Assembly: GCA_963727465.1 (NCBI GenBank)
Contig: CAVSGL010000011.1
Location: 1-46,799 of the forward strand
Direction of reading: 5' to 3'
DNA length: 46,799 bases
Source of the DNA: VRUE01 sp963727465
Lineage (GTDB): Bacteria; Actinomycetota; Thermoleophilia; Solirubrobacterales; 70-9
Shown: positions 32,841 through 39,384 of the stretch, piece by piece
How positions within the stretch are numbered: position 1 is the first letter of the stretch
Layout of the letters: each line of letters starts with the position of its first letter
Notes under the pieces: generated by a model
Databases searched by the model: none
Told to the model about the DNA's origin: nothing
Seen by the model: the letters and a program-made list of their open reading frames with translations, nothing else
Position numbers and translations under genes: made by a program

Positions 32841-33628
32841 TGCGCGCGCTGCTTCCCCTGCGCTCGTTCTTCGAGCAGACGGGGAGCATGATGATCCTCA
32901 CCGCGCGGACGCTCGTCTCCGCCGTGCGGCCGCCCTACCCCTACGGCGAGGAGCTGGTCGGCCAGTTCCTCTTCGTGCTCAAGCTCTCCTGGTTCCCGAT
33001 GACGATCTCGACCTTCGCGCTCTGCCTCGGCGCGCCCGGGCTCCAGGCGGCCGGGATCCTCTCCCTGTTCGGCAACCTCGACCGGCTCGGCGGCTTCTTC
33101 GTCGTCACCGCGGTGCGCTTCATCGGCCCGATCGTCACCGCGGCGGTCGTCGCCGGGGTCGCCGGCACGGCGATCACCGCCGACCTCGGCGCGCGCAAGA
33201 TCCGCGAGGAGCTCGACGCCCTCCAGGTGCTCGGCGTCGACCCGATCAAGAACCTGGTCGTGCCGCGCTTCCTCGCGCTGATGGTGATCACCGGGCTGCT
33301 CGACATCTTCGCCGTCGTCTTCGGCATGAGCGCCGGCATCGCCGCCGAGCTGCTCTACCACCAGCCGCTCGGCGGCTTCTTCTCGACCCTCTTCTCCAAC
33401 GCGCTGGTCACCGACCTCGCCGCCTCGGTCTCGATGTGCTCGATGTTCGGCGCGATCATCGCCGTCGTCTGCTGCTACAAGGGGATGACCGCCTCCGGCG
33501 GGCCGGCGGGCGTCGGCCGCGCCGTCAACCAGGCCGTGGTGATCGCCTTCATGGGCGTCTTCTCCTTCCTCTACGTCTTCACCACGGTCCTGCTCGCGAC
33601 GAACCCCGAACTCCAGGCGATCCGGTGA
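32840..33628 (+). CDS. MlaE/YrbE-family ABC permease (first of pair)
   Basis: The 262-residue protein has the MlaE domain: E-E-L-V-G-Q-F-L-F near the start, five to six helices, the conserved E-L-D-A-L-Q-V-L-G-V-D-P segment that contacts the ATPase, and a final A-S-G-G-P-A-G-V-G-R-A-V. In actinobacteria such pairs form the YrbEA/YrbEB core of Mce lipid importers. The GTG start overlaps the GntR stop. Its own stop overlaps the second permease start. No mce or mceG genes are in the window. Confidence 0.9.
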   Translation: MRALLPLRSFFEQTGSMMILTARTLVSAVRPPYPYGEELVGQFLFVLKLSWFPMTISTFALCLGAPGLQAAGILSLFGNLDRLGGFFVVTAVRFIGPIVTAAVVAGVAGTAITADLGARKIREELDALQVLGVDPIKNLVVPRFLALMVITGLLDIFAVVFGMSAGIAAELLYHQPLGGFFSTLFSNALVTDLAASVSMCSMFGAIIAVVCCYKGMTASGGPAGVGRAVNQAVVIAFMGVFSFLYVFTTVLLATNPELQAIR

Positions 33629-34434
33629 ACCGGGCGTTGACCGGCTGGCTCGACGTCCCGCGCGGCTGGGTCGACGCCTTCGGCGAGGTCGCCCGCTTCG
33701 GCGCGCGTGTCGCCGGGCTCGTCTACTCGGGGCGCGTGCTGCGCTACTTCGGCGAGAGCCTGCGGCAGGCGGGGATCCTGATCCTCGGCTCGGCGCTGAT
33801 CATCTGGGCCTTCGTCTTCATCCTCGGCCTTCAGTGCGGCGTGATCGGCGCCTACTTCAACCGTTCGATCGGGGCCCCGTCGCTCGCCGGCCTCTTCTCC
33901 GCCTACTGCGACCTGCGCGAGGGCCTGCCCTACGCCTTCGGCTACATCCTCTCGGCCAAGGTCGGGACCGGGATCGTCGCCGAGCTCGGCGCGATGCGGA
34001 TCTCCGACGAGATCGACGCGCTCGAGGTGATGGGCATCCAGCCGGTCACCTTCCTCGCCGCGACGCGGCTGCTCGGCGCCTGGATCGCGATCCCGTTCCT
34101 CTACCTCGTCGGCGTCGGCGTCGCCTACTTCGCCAGCTACCTGGCGGTGGTCGACCAGGTGGGCGACGTCTCCACCGGCGGCTACCTGCTGATCTTCTGG
34201 ACCTACCAGGACTTCGTCGACGTGCTCTTCAGCCTCGCCAAGGGGATGGTGATGACGACCGTGATCGTGCTCGTCGGCTGCTACTACGGCTATACGGCGA
34301 GCGGCGGGCCGGTGGGCGTCGGCACGGCCACGGCCAAATCGATGGTCGTCAACATCATCATGGTCCACATCATCGGCATGCTCGGGACCTTCGCCTTCTA
34401 CGGCGCCAACCCGCGGGCGCCGATCGGCGGTTGA
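33625..34434 (+). CDS. MlaE/YrbE-family ABC permease (second of pair)
   Basis: The 269-residue protein has R-Y-F-G-E-S-L-R-Q-A, the E-L-G-A-M-R-I-S-D-E-I-D-A-L-E-V-M-G-I-Q-P coupling segment and A-S-G-G-P-V-G-V-G-T-A-T-A, as in YrbEB. The GTG start (33625) overlaps the first permease stop by 4 bases. Normally six mce genes follow. Here a pterin dehydratase follows after 64 bases, so the operon is incomplete or its substrate-binding MCE proteins are elsewhere. Confidence 0.9.
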   Translation: MNRALTGWLDVPRGWVDAFGEVARFGARVAGLVYSGRVLRYFGESLRQAGILILGSALIIWAFVFILGLQCGVIGAYFNRSIGAPSLAGLFSAYCDLREGLPYAFGYILSAKVGTGIVAELGAMRISDEIDALEVMGIQPVTFLAATRLLGAWIAIPFLYLVGVGVAYFASYLAVVDQVGDVSTGGYLLIFWTYQDFVDVLFSLAKGMVMTTVIVLVGCYYGYTASGGPVGVGTATAKSMVVNIIMVHIIGMLGTFAFYGANPRAPIGG

Positions 34435-34498
34435 CGCATCCGCTGCGCCCAGCTCCACTCATAGTTTGAACAGTCCGATTTGTGGCAGCATAAGGACG

Positions 34499-34777
34499 AT
34501 GGCTCCTTTGGCAGATTCTGAGATCGAGGCGAGGCTGTCCGAGCACCCGGGCTGGGAGCGCGACGGCTCGGCGATCACGAAGAGCTTCAAGCGGGGCGAC
34601 TTCGTCGGCTCGGTCAACTTCGTCCGCAGCCTGGTCGAGCCGGCGGAGGGGATGAACCATCACCCCGACCTGGAGATCTCCTGGGACACCGTCACGGTCT
34701 CCCTCTGCACTCACTCCGACGGCGGCATCACCGCCGCCGACTTCGAGCTCGCCGCGAAGATCGACGCGTTGGCTTAG
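34499..34777 (+). CDS. 4a-hydroxytetrahydrobiopterin dehydratase (PCD/DCoH)
   Basis: The 92-residue length is that of the family. The motif N-H-H-P-D-L (residues about 53-58), the strand W-D-T-V-T-V-S-L and the ending T-H-S-D-G-G-I-T-A-A-D-F-E-L-A-A-K-I carry the conserved active-site His residues. It regenerates pterin cofactor after aromatic amino acid hydroxylation; in bacteria lacking those enzymes the role is less clear. AAGGA lies 2 bases before the ATG. The second copy of the 45-bp palindrome follows the stop. Confidence 0.88.
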   Translation: MAPLADSEIEARLSEHPGWERDGSAITKSFKRGDFVGSVNFVRSLVEPAEGMNHHPDLEISWDTVTVSLCTHSDGGITAADFELAAKIDALA

Positions 34778-34788
34778 GCCTCCCCCAC

Positions 34789-34833
34789 CGCGGTCGAGCT
34801 TTTCACCGGATAGCGACGACAACCTCTACCGCG
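34789..34833. repeat. 45-bp dispersed palindromic repeat, copy B
   Basis: The arms CGCGGTCGAG and the complement of CTCTACCGCG (one mismatch) begin 11 bases after the PCD stop. The element has exactly the length of copy A at 1503-1547 (opposite orientation) and 35 of 45 identical positions. Identity extends into the loop (TTTTCACCG), so it is a family relation and not merely two similar terminators. Confidence 0.72.
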
Positions 34834-34862
34834 CTCGGCGGGATTGCGGTTACGGTGAGTTG

Positions 34863-35279
34863 GTGGCAGATGATCTGAGAGTCGACGAGCGGTTGTCGAT
34901 CCCGATCGGGGAGATCGAGCTGCGCACGAGCCGTTCTTCCGGGCCGGGCGGGCAGCACGCCAACGTCACCGCCTCGCGGGTCGAAGCGGTCTTCGACGTG
35001 CGTGCCTCGACGGCGCTCGACGTCGAGCAGCGGGACCGGTTGCTGGGCCGCGCCGGTCCGGTGGTGACCGCGGTCGCTCAGGAGGCGCGCGGGCAGGCGC
35101 GCAACCGCGAGCTGGCGCTGGAGCGTTTGGCGGCGAAGCTCGCCGCGGCGCTCGTCGTCCCCCGCCGCCGGCGCCCGACCAGGCCGAGTCGGGCGGCGCG
35201 CGAGCGACGGCTCGAAGGCAAGCGCCGCACCGGTGAGCGCAAGCGCGCGCGTCGCCGCCCGGCGGCCGAGGACGAGTAG
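34863..35279 (+). CDS. arfB: ArfB-like peptidyl-tRNA hydrolase (class I release factor domain)
   Basis: The 138-residue protein has the GGQ motif in R-S-S-G-P-G-G-Q-H-A-N-V-T-A-S-R-V-E (residues about 22-39) and a C-terminal tail rich in Arg and Lys (about 18 of the last 40). This is the plan of ArfB/YaeJ, which enters stalled ribosomes without a codon, uses its basic tail in the mRNA channel and hydrolyses the peptidyl-tRNA. The GTG at 34863 is taken; a TTG stands directly before it. No codon-recognition domain is present, which excludes RF1 and RF2. Confidence 0.88.
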   Translation: MADDLRVDERLSIPIGEIELRTSRSSGPGGQHANVTASRVEAVFDVRASTALDVEQRDRLLGRAGPVVTAVAQEARGQARNRELALERLAAKLAAALVVPRRRRPTRPSRAARERRLEGKRRTGERKRARRRPAAEDE

Positions 35280-35296
35280 GTGCGAGACTCGCGACG

Positions 35297-35638
35297 ATGG
35301 CGAAGCGCAGGAAGAGGCGACCGCGCGAGAAGGCCCTGACGGTCGACTACAGGGACGGCGAGGGCAACGTCCTCACCCTGCGCGAGTCGCTGAGCGCCGG
35401 CACGATCGCCAAGCTCGGCGAGGGCCCCGCGACCGCGGCGACCTCGCAGGACGACGCCTGGCGCCGCCGCCAGGAGATGCTCTTCGAGCGCCTCGCCGTG
35501 CGCTGGGAGATCGCCGGCCTGCCGCTGGACGACCAGAAGATGCTGCTCGGCCGCTACCGCATGGCCGACACCGCGACCCAGGAATGGGTCCGCCGCACGC
35601 TCGACGAGCACCTGCGCCGGTTCATCCCCGAGCTCTGA
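35297..35638 (+). CDS. Hypothetical small basic-start protein
   Basis: The 113-residue protein starts A-K-R-R-K-R-R-P-R-E-K, continues with a short strand region (T-V-D-Y-R-D-G-E-G-N-V-L-T-L-R-E) and ends in two amphipathic helices (D-D-A-W-R-R-R-Q-E-M-L-F-E-R-L-A-V-R-W and W-V-R-R-T-L-D-E-H-L-R-R-F). I do not recognise it. The 17-base gap from arfB on the same strand suggests one operon, and the basic start would suit a ribosome- or nucleic-acid-binding protein; that is inference. Confidence 0.65.
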   Translation: MAKRRKRRPREKALTVDYRDGEGNVLTLRESLSAGTIAKLGEGPATAATSQDDAWRRRQEMLFERLAVRWEIAGLPLDDQKMLLGRYRMADTATQEWVRRTLDEHLRRFIPEL

Positions 35639-35652
35639 CGCCAGGCGGTCGC

Positions 35653-35967
35653 TCAAGCGACCTTGCCGGGCGGTATGCCATACCGCGGCAGATCGAGCAG
35701 ATCGTCCTTCAGCTCCTTTTCGTCGGGTTCGGTCTTGATGTGGGGACGCGCGTTCGAAGGGTGGATCGCCCGGACCGGAACGTCCTCGTTCCCCTTCACA
35801 CCCCGGACATAGGCGAATCCCGCTTTCTTCCTGCCGATCCAGTCGACCATCTCCTCGACGGTGGACTCCCCGGTTTCCGGGTTGTCTGCGCGCTCCCACC
35901 TCACGGCCTCGATGTGCTCGTGCCCATTCCCGCCGTTGCCCATGCGAACTTCGGTGATGTAGATCAT
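35653..35967 (-). CDS. DUF3892-domain protein
   Basis: The 104-residue protein shows the DUF3892 pattern: I-T-E-V-R near the start, H-I-E-A-V-R-W, a central V-D-W-I, V-P-V-R-A-I, P-H-I-K-T-E-P-D and a final L-L-D-L-P-R-Y. Small proteins of this family often lie in defence or mobile regions and have unknown function. It stands alone, convergent with the gene at 35297. It may mark the left border of the accessory region. Confidence 0.7.
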   Translation of the reverse strand: MIYITEVRMGNGGNGHEHIEAVRWERADNPETGESTVEEMVDWIGRKKAGFAYVRGVKGNEDVPVRAIHPSNARPHIKTEPDEKELKDDLLDLPRYGIPPGKVA

Positions 35968-36075
35968 GCGAAGCAGACTATGCTCAGTAAAACGCGACGC
36001 AATACGGGATTACTACCCGTCGCGTCCCGGATTTTTACGGAGATTCGACGCGAACCAGCGGGTAAAGTTTGGGAC

Positions 36076-36459
36076 ATGCTCGTTGACGCCAAACCCTTCA
36101 GCAGCTTCGCCGTGGACGACATCGCCGAGGCGAGGCGCTTCTACGGCGAGACGCTCGGCCTGAAGGTGACCGTGATCGACGAGCAGCACGGTCTGATCAC
36201 GCTCAACCTCGCCGAGGGCCACGACGTGTTCGTCTACGCCAAACCCGACTTCGCCCCGGCCACCTACACCGTCCTCAACTTCAAAGTCGACGACATCGAC
36301 GCCGCCGTCGACGACCTCGCCTCAAGGGGCGTCAGCTTCGAGCGCTACGACAGCTTCGACCAGGACGACAAGGCCATCCTCCGCGGCCCCGGCCCCTCGA
36401 TCGCCTGGTTCAAGGACCCCGCCGGCAACACCCTCTCGGTCCTCCAGCAGCCCAATTAG
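36076..36459 (+). CDS. VOC (glyoxalase/bleomycin-resistance fold) protein
   Basis: The 127-residue protein is a single VOC unit pair: F-S-S-F-A-V-D-D-I-A-E-A-R-R-F-Y-G-E-T-L-G-L-K-V in the first half and N-F-K-V-D-D-I-D-A-A-V-D-D-L-A-S-R-G-V in the second, ending W-F-K-D-P-A-G-N-T-L-S-V-L-Q-Q. The typical metal-binding His is absent at the first position (F-S-S-F in place of H-x-x-L), so it may bind a ligand instead of acting as a metalloenzyme. It stands next to the start of the lower-GC accessory region. Confidence 0.85.
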   Translation: MLVDAKPFSSFAVDDIAEARRFYGETLGLKVTVIDEQHGLITLNLAEGHDVFVYAKPDFAPATYTVLNFKVDDIDAAVDDLASRGVSFERYDSFDQDDKAILRGPGPSIAWFKDPAGNTLSVLQQPN

Positions 36460-36550
36460 TCACGCCGTGGCAACTGCGCCCGGCAGCGCGCTACCATCTA
36501 GGCGTGCTGTCTTTCAGACAAAAGTACTCGACGAAGATTTCCCGCGTGCG

Positions 36551-36646
36551 CCGCCGGTTCGGCTTCGAGAAAGACGAAACCCCGGCGGTTTGGCCTGCCT
36601 CCAAGAGGAGGCTACACAGGGACCGTTCCGGGGCTTTCGCAGACAG
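36551..36646 (+). ncRNA. Structured RNA candidate upstream of the Abi gene (abiF-RNA-like position)
   Basis: CGAAACCCCGG (36575-36585) pairs with CCGGGGCTTTCG (36628-36639) with one bulge. Inside stands a perfect 6-bp hairpin, GCCTCC-AAGA-GGAGGC (36597-36612). CGCCGG (36552-36557) can instead pair with CCGGCG (36582-36587), so two folds compete. It ends about 45 bases before the Abi-family gene. Rfam describes an abiF RNA motif next to Abi-family genes; I cannot confirm that this belongs to it. The 61-codon frame over the same stretch looks non-coding. Confidence 0.5.
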
Positions 36647-36685
36647 CATATCGCATCTCCCGTGCGATTTCAGAGTGGTTGCCGC

Positions 36686-37480
36686 ATGATTGAGGAGCGC
36701 AGTCGGCTAGAACGACTGTTTGGCCTCGAGCGACTTCAGCCCTACGTGGCTCACTGCGGAGACGACCTTCCTGCGGCGATGGAGATGTACCAGTGGAACG
36801 GTGCAGTCGCCGCGGCCTTTTGGGGTCCGATTGGCCATCTCGAGGTTGCATTGCGGAACACAGTCGCCCGCCAACTTGCCTCGCGTCACCTCCGACTCGG
36901 TAGAGCCCTCACCTGGCTGGACGATCCTTGTCGAGAGCTGAGCCCCAGGGCGCGCGAGGTGATTGCGATGGCCAGACGGCGCGTTCGGCAAAAGGGAAAG
37001 CCCATGACTGAAGGCCAGATGATCAGCGAGCTGAGCTTTGGCTTTTGGCGATTCTTGTTCGCAAGGCGATCGACCGGTCTTTGGCCGGACTTGACCGCCG
37101 GCTTCCCAAATGCCCCCGATCGTCGGCGGGAGACGGTCGAGGAGCCAATCGCGCGGCTCCACGATTTCAGAAACCGCCTCGCGCACCATCAGCGCATTTG
37201 GAATCGACTGCCGGGCGCGCGATACGCCGATCTCATGCTGGTCGCCAGCTTTATCGATGTCGAGCTGCCGGCCTGGATCGACCGCACCAGCGCGGTCCCG
37301 GCGCTACTACGTCAGAGCAGTCAGCTACGCGGGACGAAACGGCGGGGACGCTGTTTACGGCTGCTGCGCAAAGAGTGGTCGTCGCTCGACGCGAGATTAG
37401 AGTGCGCCGGTGCCAGGCGTCTTTCGCCCGCGGAGTTCGACAAGCACTTCGGCGACCTGCCGACAGACGGTGAGGGGTAA
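36686..37480 (+). CDS. Abi-family (AbiD/AbiF-like) HEPN protein
   Basis: The 264-residue protein has the abortive-infection Abi pattern: Y-Q-W-N-G-A-V-A-A-A-F-W-G-P-I-G-H-L-E-V-A-L-R-N near residue 33-55, M-S-E-like L-S-F-G-F-W-R-F-L-F centrally, and the HEPN RNase motif H-D-F-R-N-R-L-A-H-H (R-N-x3-H) near residue 170. Family members act in phage defence and probably cleave RNA. The ATG at 36686 is chosen by homology pattern; its ribosome site is poor. A structured RNA candidate lies upstream. The stop is 1 base from the tRNA-Val fragment, the edge of an integration site. GC content is lower than in the core region. Confidence 0.78.
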   Translation: MIEERSRLERLFGLERLQPYVAHCGDDLPAAMEMYQWNGAVAAAFWGPIGHLEVALRNTVARQLASRHLRLGRALTWLDDPCRELSPRAREVIAMARRRVRQKGKPMTEGQMISELSFGFWRFLFARRSTGLWPDLTAGFPNAPDRRRETVEEPIARLHDFRNRLAHHQRIWNRLPGARYADLMLVASFIDVELPAWIDRTSAVPALLRQSSQLRGTKRRGRCLRLLRKEWSSLDARLECAGARRLSPAEFDKHFGDLPTDGEG

Positions 37481-37481
37481 G

Positions 37482-37523
37482 TGGGCGCGGCTGGGTTCGA
37501 ACCAACGACCTCTCGCGTGTGAG
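37482..37523 (-). repeat. tRNA-Val(CAC) 3' fragment, attachment-site remnant
   Basis: The reverse strand matches tRNA positions 32-73 exactly in form: anticodon loop CTCACAC (T33, anticodon CAC), 3' anticodon stem GCGAG, variable loop, T arm GTTGG-TTCGAAC-CCAGC and acceptor CGCGCCC with discriminator A. The 5' half is missing: the bases before the loop do not pair with GCGAG. A break in the anticodon loop is typical of tyrosine-recombinase crossover, so this is probably an att duplicate left by integration. Confidence 0.85.
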
Positions 37524-37789
37524 GCAGGCCCCGAAAGAGCACCGAAGACCACCCGCAAGACCGCATTCCCAAGCGGAATGAAGCACTTGCCTCCGCCGAT
37601 TCTCTGAGCGGCGAAATTGCCGCAGTTTGCGCTCGATCCTGTTCGCCGTGGGCACTTGGTGCCCAGCTACACTGCGGCTACCCCCTCAGTTCGCTTCGGC
37701 GGCTGAGATGCGGGGCCGCCTTCGGGCGGCTCTTGCGCATCACCAGCAAACGGTAGGACTGCCCGCGACGAGTACGCTTCGCTGCCGTC
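37524..37789. other. Spacer between tRNA-Val fragment and GNAT gene
   Basis: I see no gene here. A 6-bp hairpin, GGGCAC-TTG-GTGCCC (37650-37664), is the only structure noted, 125 bases before the GNAT start. A 9-codon frame starting at 37577 has no ribosome site. Confidence 0.5.
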
Positions 37790-38356
37790 ATGAGCCCTTC
37801 CGACCCACAACTCTCGCCCGAGATCCTGGAGCGCGCACGGGCCTATCTGCGAGTCGATCAGACGGTTGTCGCGACGCTGCCCGAGCTGGGCGAGGCGATT
37901 CGCTCCTTTGAGCCGACCGAGGGCCCCGCTGGCGAGAGCGTCGCCGAATGGCTCGCCGAGCGGGCGCTGCGCAAGCCGCAGGAGGCGACCGTGCGCGTCC
38001 GGCTCAGCCACGGCAAGGTCACCGGCGTATACGCGCTATGCGCCGCGCAGGTCGCGCTCAGCAGCGAGGAGCGCGCGCAGCTCGGCGGCGTGCATTACCG
38101 TACTCAGCCAGCGATCCTGCTTGCTCAGTTCGCGCGGTCGACAGGCTCGCAGGGGATCGGCGATGAGCTGCTCCAGCACGCCTACGGCATCGCCCGCCGT
38201 GCGCTTCACTATGTCGGCGCGACGGTGCTCGTCGTCGACCCGTTCGACCAGGACACAGCCGGGATGTGGCGCCGGCGCTTCGGTTTTCAGGACTCCGAGC
38301 AGCCGGTGCCAGGCAATCGCCGGCTACGCCGGCAGTGGCTCAACCTTCAGTCGTAG
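37790..38356 (+). CDS. GNAT-family acetyltransferase-like protein
   Basis: The 188-residue protein has an N-terminal helical segment (L-S-P-E-I-L-E-R-A-R-A-Y-L-R-V-D) and a C-terminal GNAT core: V-Y-A-L-C-A-A-Q-V, P-A-I-L-L-A-Q-F-A-R, the acetyl-CoA loop S-T-G-S-Q-G-I-G-D-E-L-L, V-G-A-T-V-L-V-V-D-P and W-R-R-R-F-G-F-Q-D-S. Similar proteins are toxins of TacT-type toxin-antitoxin pairs, but no RHH or DUF1778 antitoxin precedes it. It lies between two tRNA-end fragments and overlaps the convergent small gene by 10 bases. Confidence 0.75.
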   Translation: MSPSDPQLSPEILERARAYLRVDQTVVATLPELGEAIRSFEPTEGPAGESVAEWLAERALRKPQEATVRVRLSHGKVTGVYALCAAQVALSSEERAQLGGVHYRTQPAILLAQFARSTGSQGIGDELLQHAYGIARRALHYVGATVLVVDPFDQDTAGMWRRRFGFQDSEQPVPGNRRLRRQWLNLQS

Positions 38357-38538
38357 TTCGCGCCTTCGGCCTCAAGCTCCGCCATGAGCTTTTCGGCGCT
38401 CTCATGAAAGGCACGCACCCGCGGATCGCGGCGTGAGCGCTCGAGATCCTGCTCGTCGATCACGATCACGGCCTGATCGAGCACGTCGTGCAGCTTGTCC
38501 TTGTCGAGCGTCGCGGCCACGAAATCAGGGTACCGCAC
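38347..38538 (-). CDS. Small hypothetical protein, convergent with the GNAT gene
   Basis: The frame encodes 63 residues from a GTG: M-R-Y-P-D-F-V-A-A-T-L-D-K-D-K-L-H-D-V-L, then a helix with D-E-Q-D-L-E-R-S-R-R-D-P-R-V and A-E-K-L-M-A-E-L-E-A-E-G. It is acidic and helical and could be an antitoxin or a truncated protein, since the frame extends some codons upstream without a start. I do not recognise it. Confidence 0.45.
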   Translation of the reverse strand: MRYPDFVAATLDKDKLHDVLDQAVIVIDEQDLERSRRDPRVRAFHESAEKLMAELEAEGANYD

Positions 38539-38643
38539 CTCGCAGCCAGAGACGAAGACCGGCCGGCCGCATGGTGATAGCGCTGATCTATGCGATGGGC
38601 TCGGCCGACCCGATCTTCGCTCGCCCGGGCAGCCGCGGACGAT

Positions 38644-38961
38644 CTAGTTCTCAGGGTCTGGAGGGCCGAAAACTCGGTGCATGAAGTCCTGTAGCTCCGG
38701 CGATTCCCACTCGGCCGCTGCGCTTCGATGCTGCTCTAGCGCCCGGCGGTTGACCTCAAGCGCATGGCGCGCTTTCTCGGCGGAAGGATCGCCTTCGCCA
38801 TGCTCGGCGATGTCGGCCAAAGTCTCCATCGCCCGTACGTACTGGCGATCTATGAAACGCCGCTCGCTCGGAAGCGTCAGGTACTGGGAGAACTTGCTGG
38901 ACTCGAACAGATCGAGCAACGCCCGCGAGGACGGAAGGCGACTTGTCCAACCTGACGCCAA
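38644..38961 (-). CDS. Hypothetical protein of the accessory region
   Basis: The 105-residue protein is mainly helical: A-L-L-D-L-F-E-S-S-K-F-S-Q-Y-L-T-L-P-S-E-R-R-F-I-D-R-Q-Y-V-R-A-M-E-T-L-A-D-I-A-E, then E-K-A-R-H-A-L-E-V-N-R-R-A-L-E-Q-H-R and a Pro-rich end, F-G-P-P-D-P-E-N. I do not recognise a family. It lies between the two tRNA-end fragments, in the same 1.6-kb segment as the GNAT gene. The 105 bases between it and 38538 contain nothing I can name. Confidence 0.5.
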   Translation of the reverse strand: MASGWTSRLPSSRALLDLFESSKFSQYLTLPSERRFIDRQYVRAMETLADIAEHGEGDPSAEKARHALEVNRRALEQHRSAAAEWESPELQDFMHRVFGPPDPEN

Positions 38962-39105
38962 CTGCTTTTTGCGGCTCTATTGACGTTCCCGTGGGTGAAG
39001 TCACGTGACTCGGCCGGGTAATGGCGGACACAGACCGCCGAGCTTCAGCATCGCCAGGGAGATCAATGCTGCCGAATCCCGTTTAGATGCAGGGGATTCG
39101 TCCGA

Positions 39106-39135
39106 TGGGCGCGGCTGGGCTCGAACCAGCGCTCC
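39106..39135 (-). repeat. Second tRNA 3'-end-like fragment
   Basis: On the reverse strand it has T arm GCTGG-TTCGAGC-CCAGC and acceptor end CGCGCCC-A. It differs from the fragment at 37482 at two bases over the last 25. No anticodon arm is recognisable beyond it. It stands 279 bases before the recombinase start and in the same orientation as the first fragment, so the two bracket a 1.6-kb segment. It could be a second att site or a degraded tRNA. Confidence 0.65.
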
Positions 39136-39384
39136 GGCGCCCGGCTCGAACCGAAAGACACGCAGCGGCTCGGGAAGATCGAGGAACGGACGATCGGTTG
39201 TTTTCGGCACTGCAAAGCCAAATGGAGGCGCCCGCCTGGCGGGCAGCGGGCACGGTCGGGATTAGGTCGGGGCGATCAGGTTCCCCGGCCGGACGTATTG
39301 GCCGTGACCATTGCTCGCAAGGCCGCCGCCGCGCAGTTCGATTCAGCCCCCGCCCGGTTCCTCGACCAATTCGAGGAGCTACGC

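Noticed and set aside
36504..36689. 61-codon frame upstream of the Abi gene
   Set aside because: No ribosome site, skewed composition, and the region is better explained by RNA secondary structure.
37577..37606. 9-codon frame M-K-H-L-P-P-P-I-L
   Set aside because: No Shine-Dalgarno sequence, no hairpin after it and no regulator beside it; it does not fit the 19-residue family.
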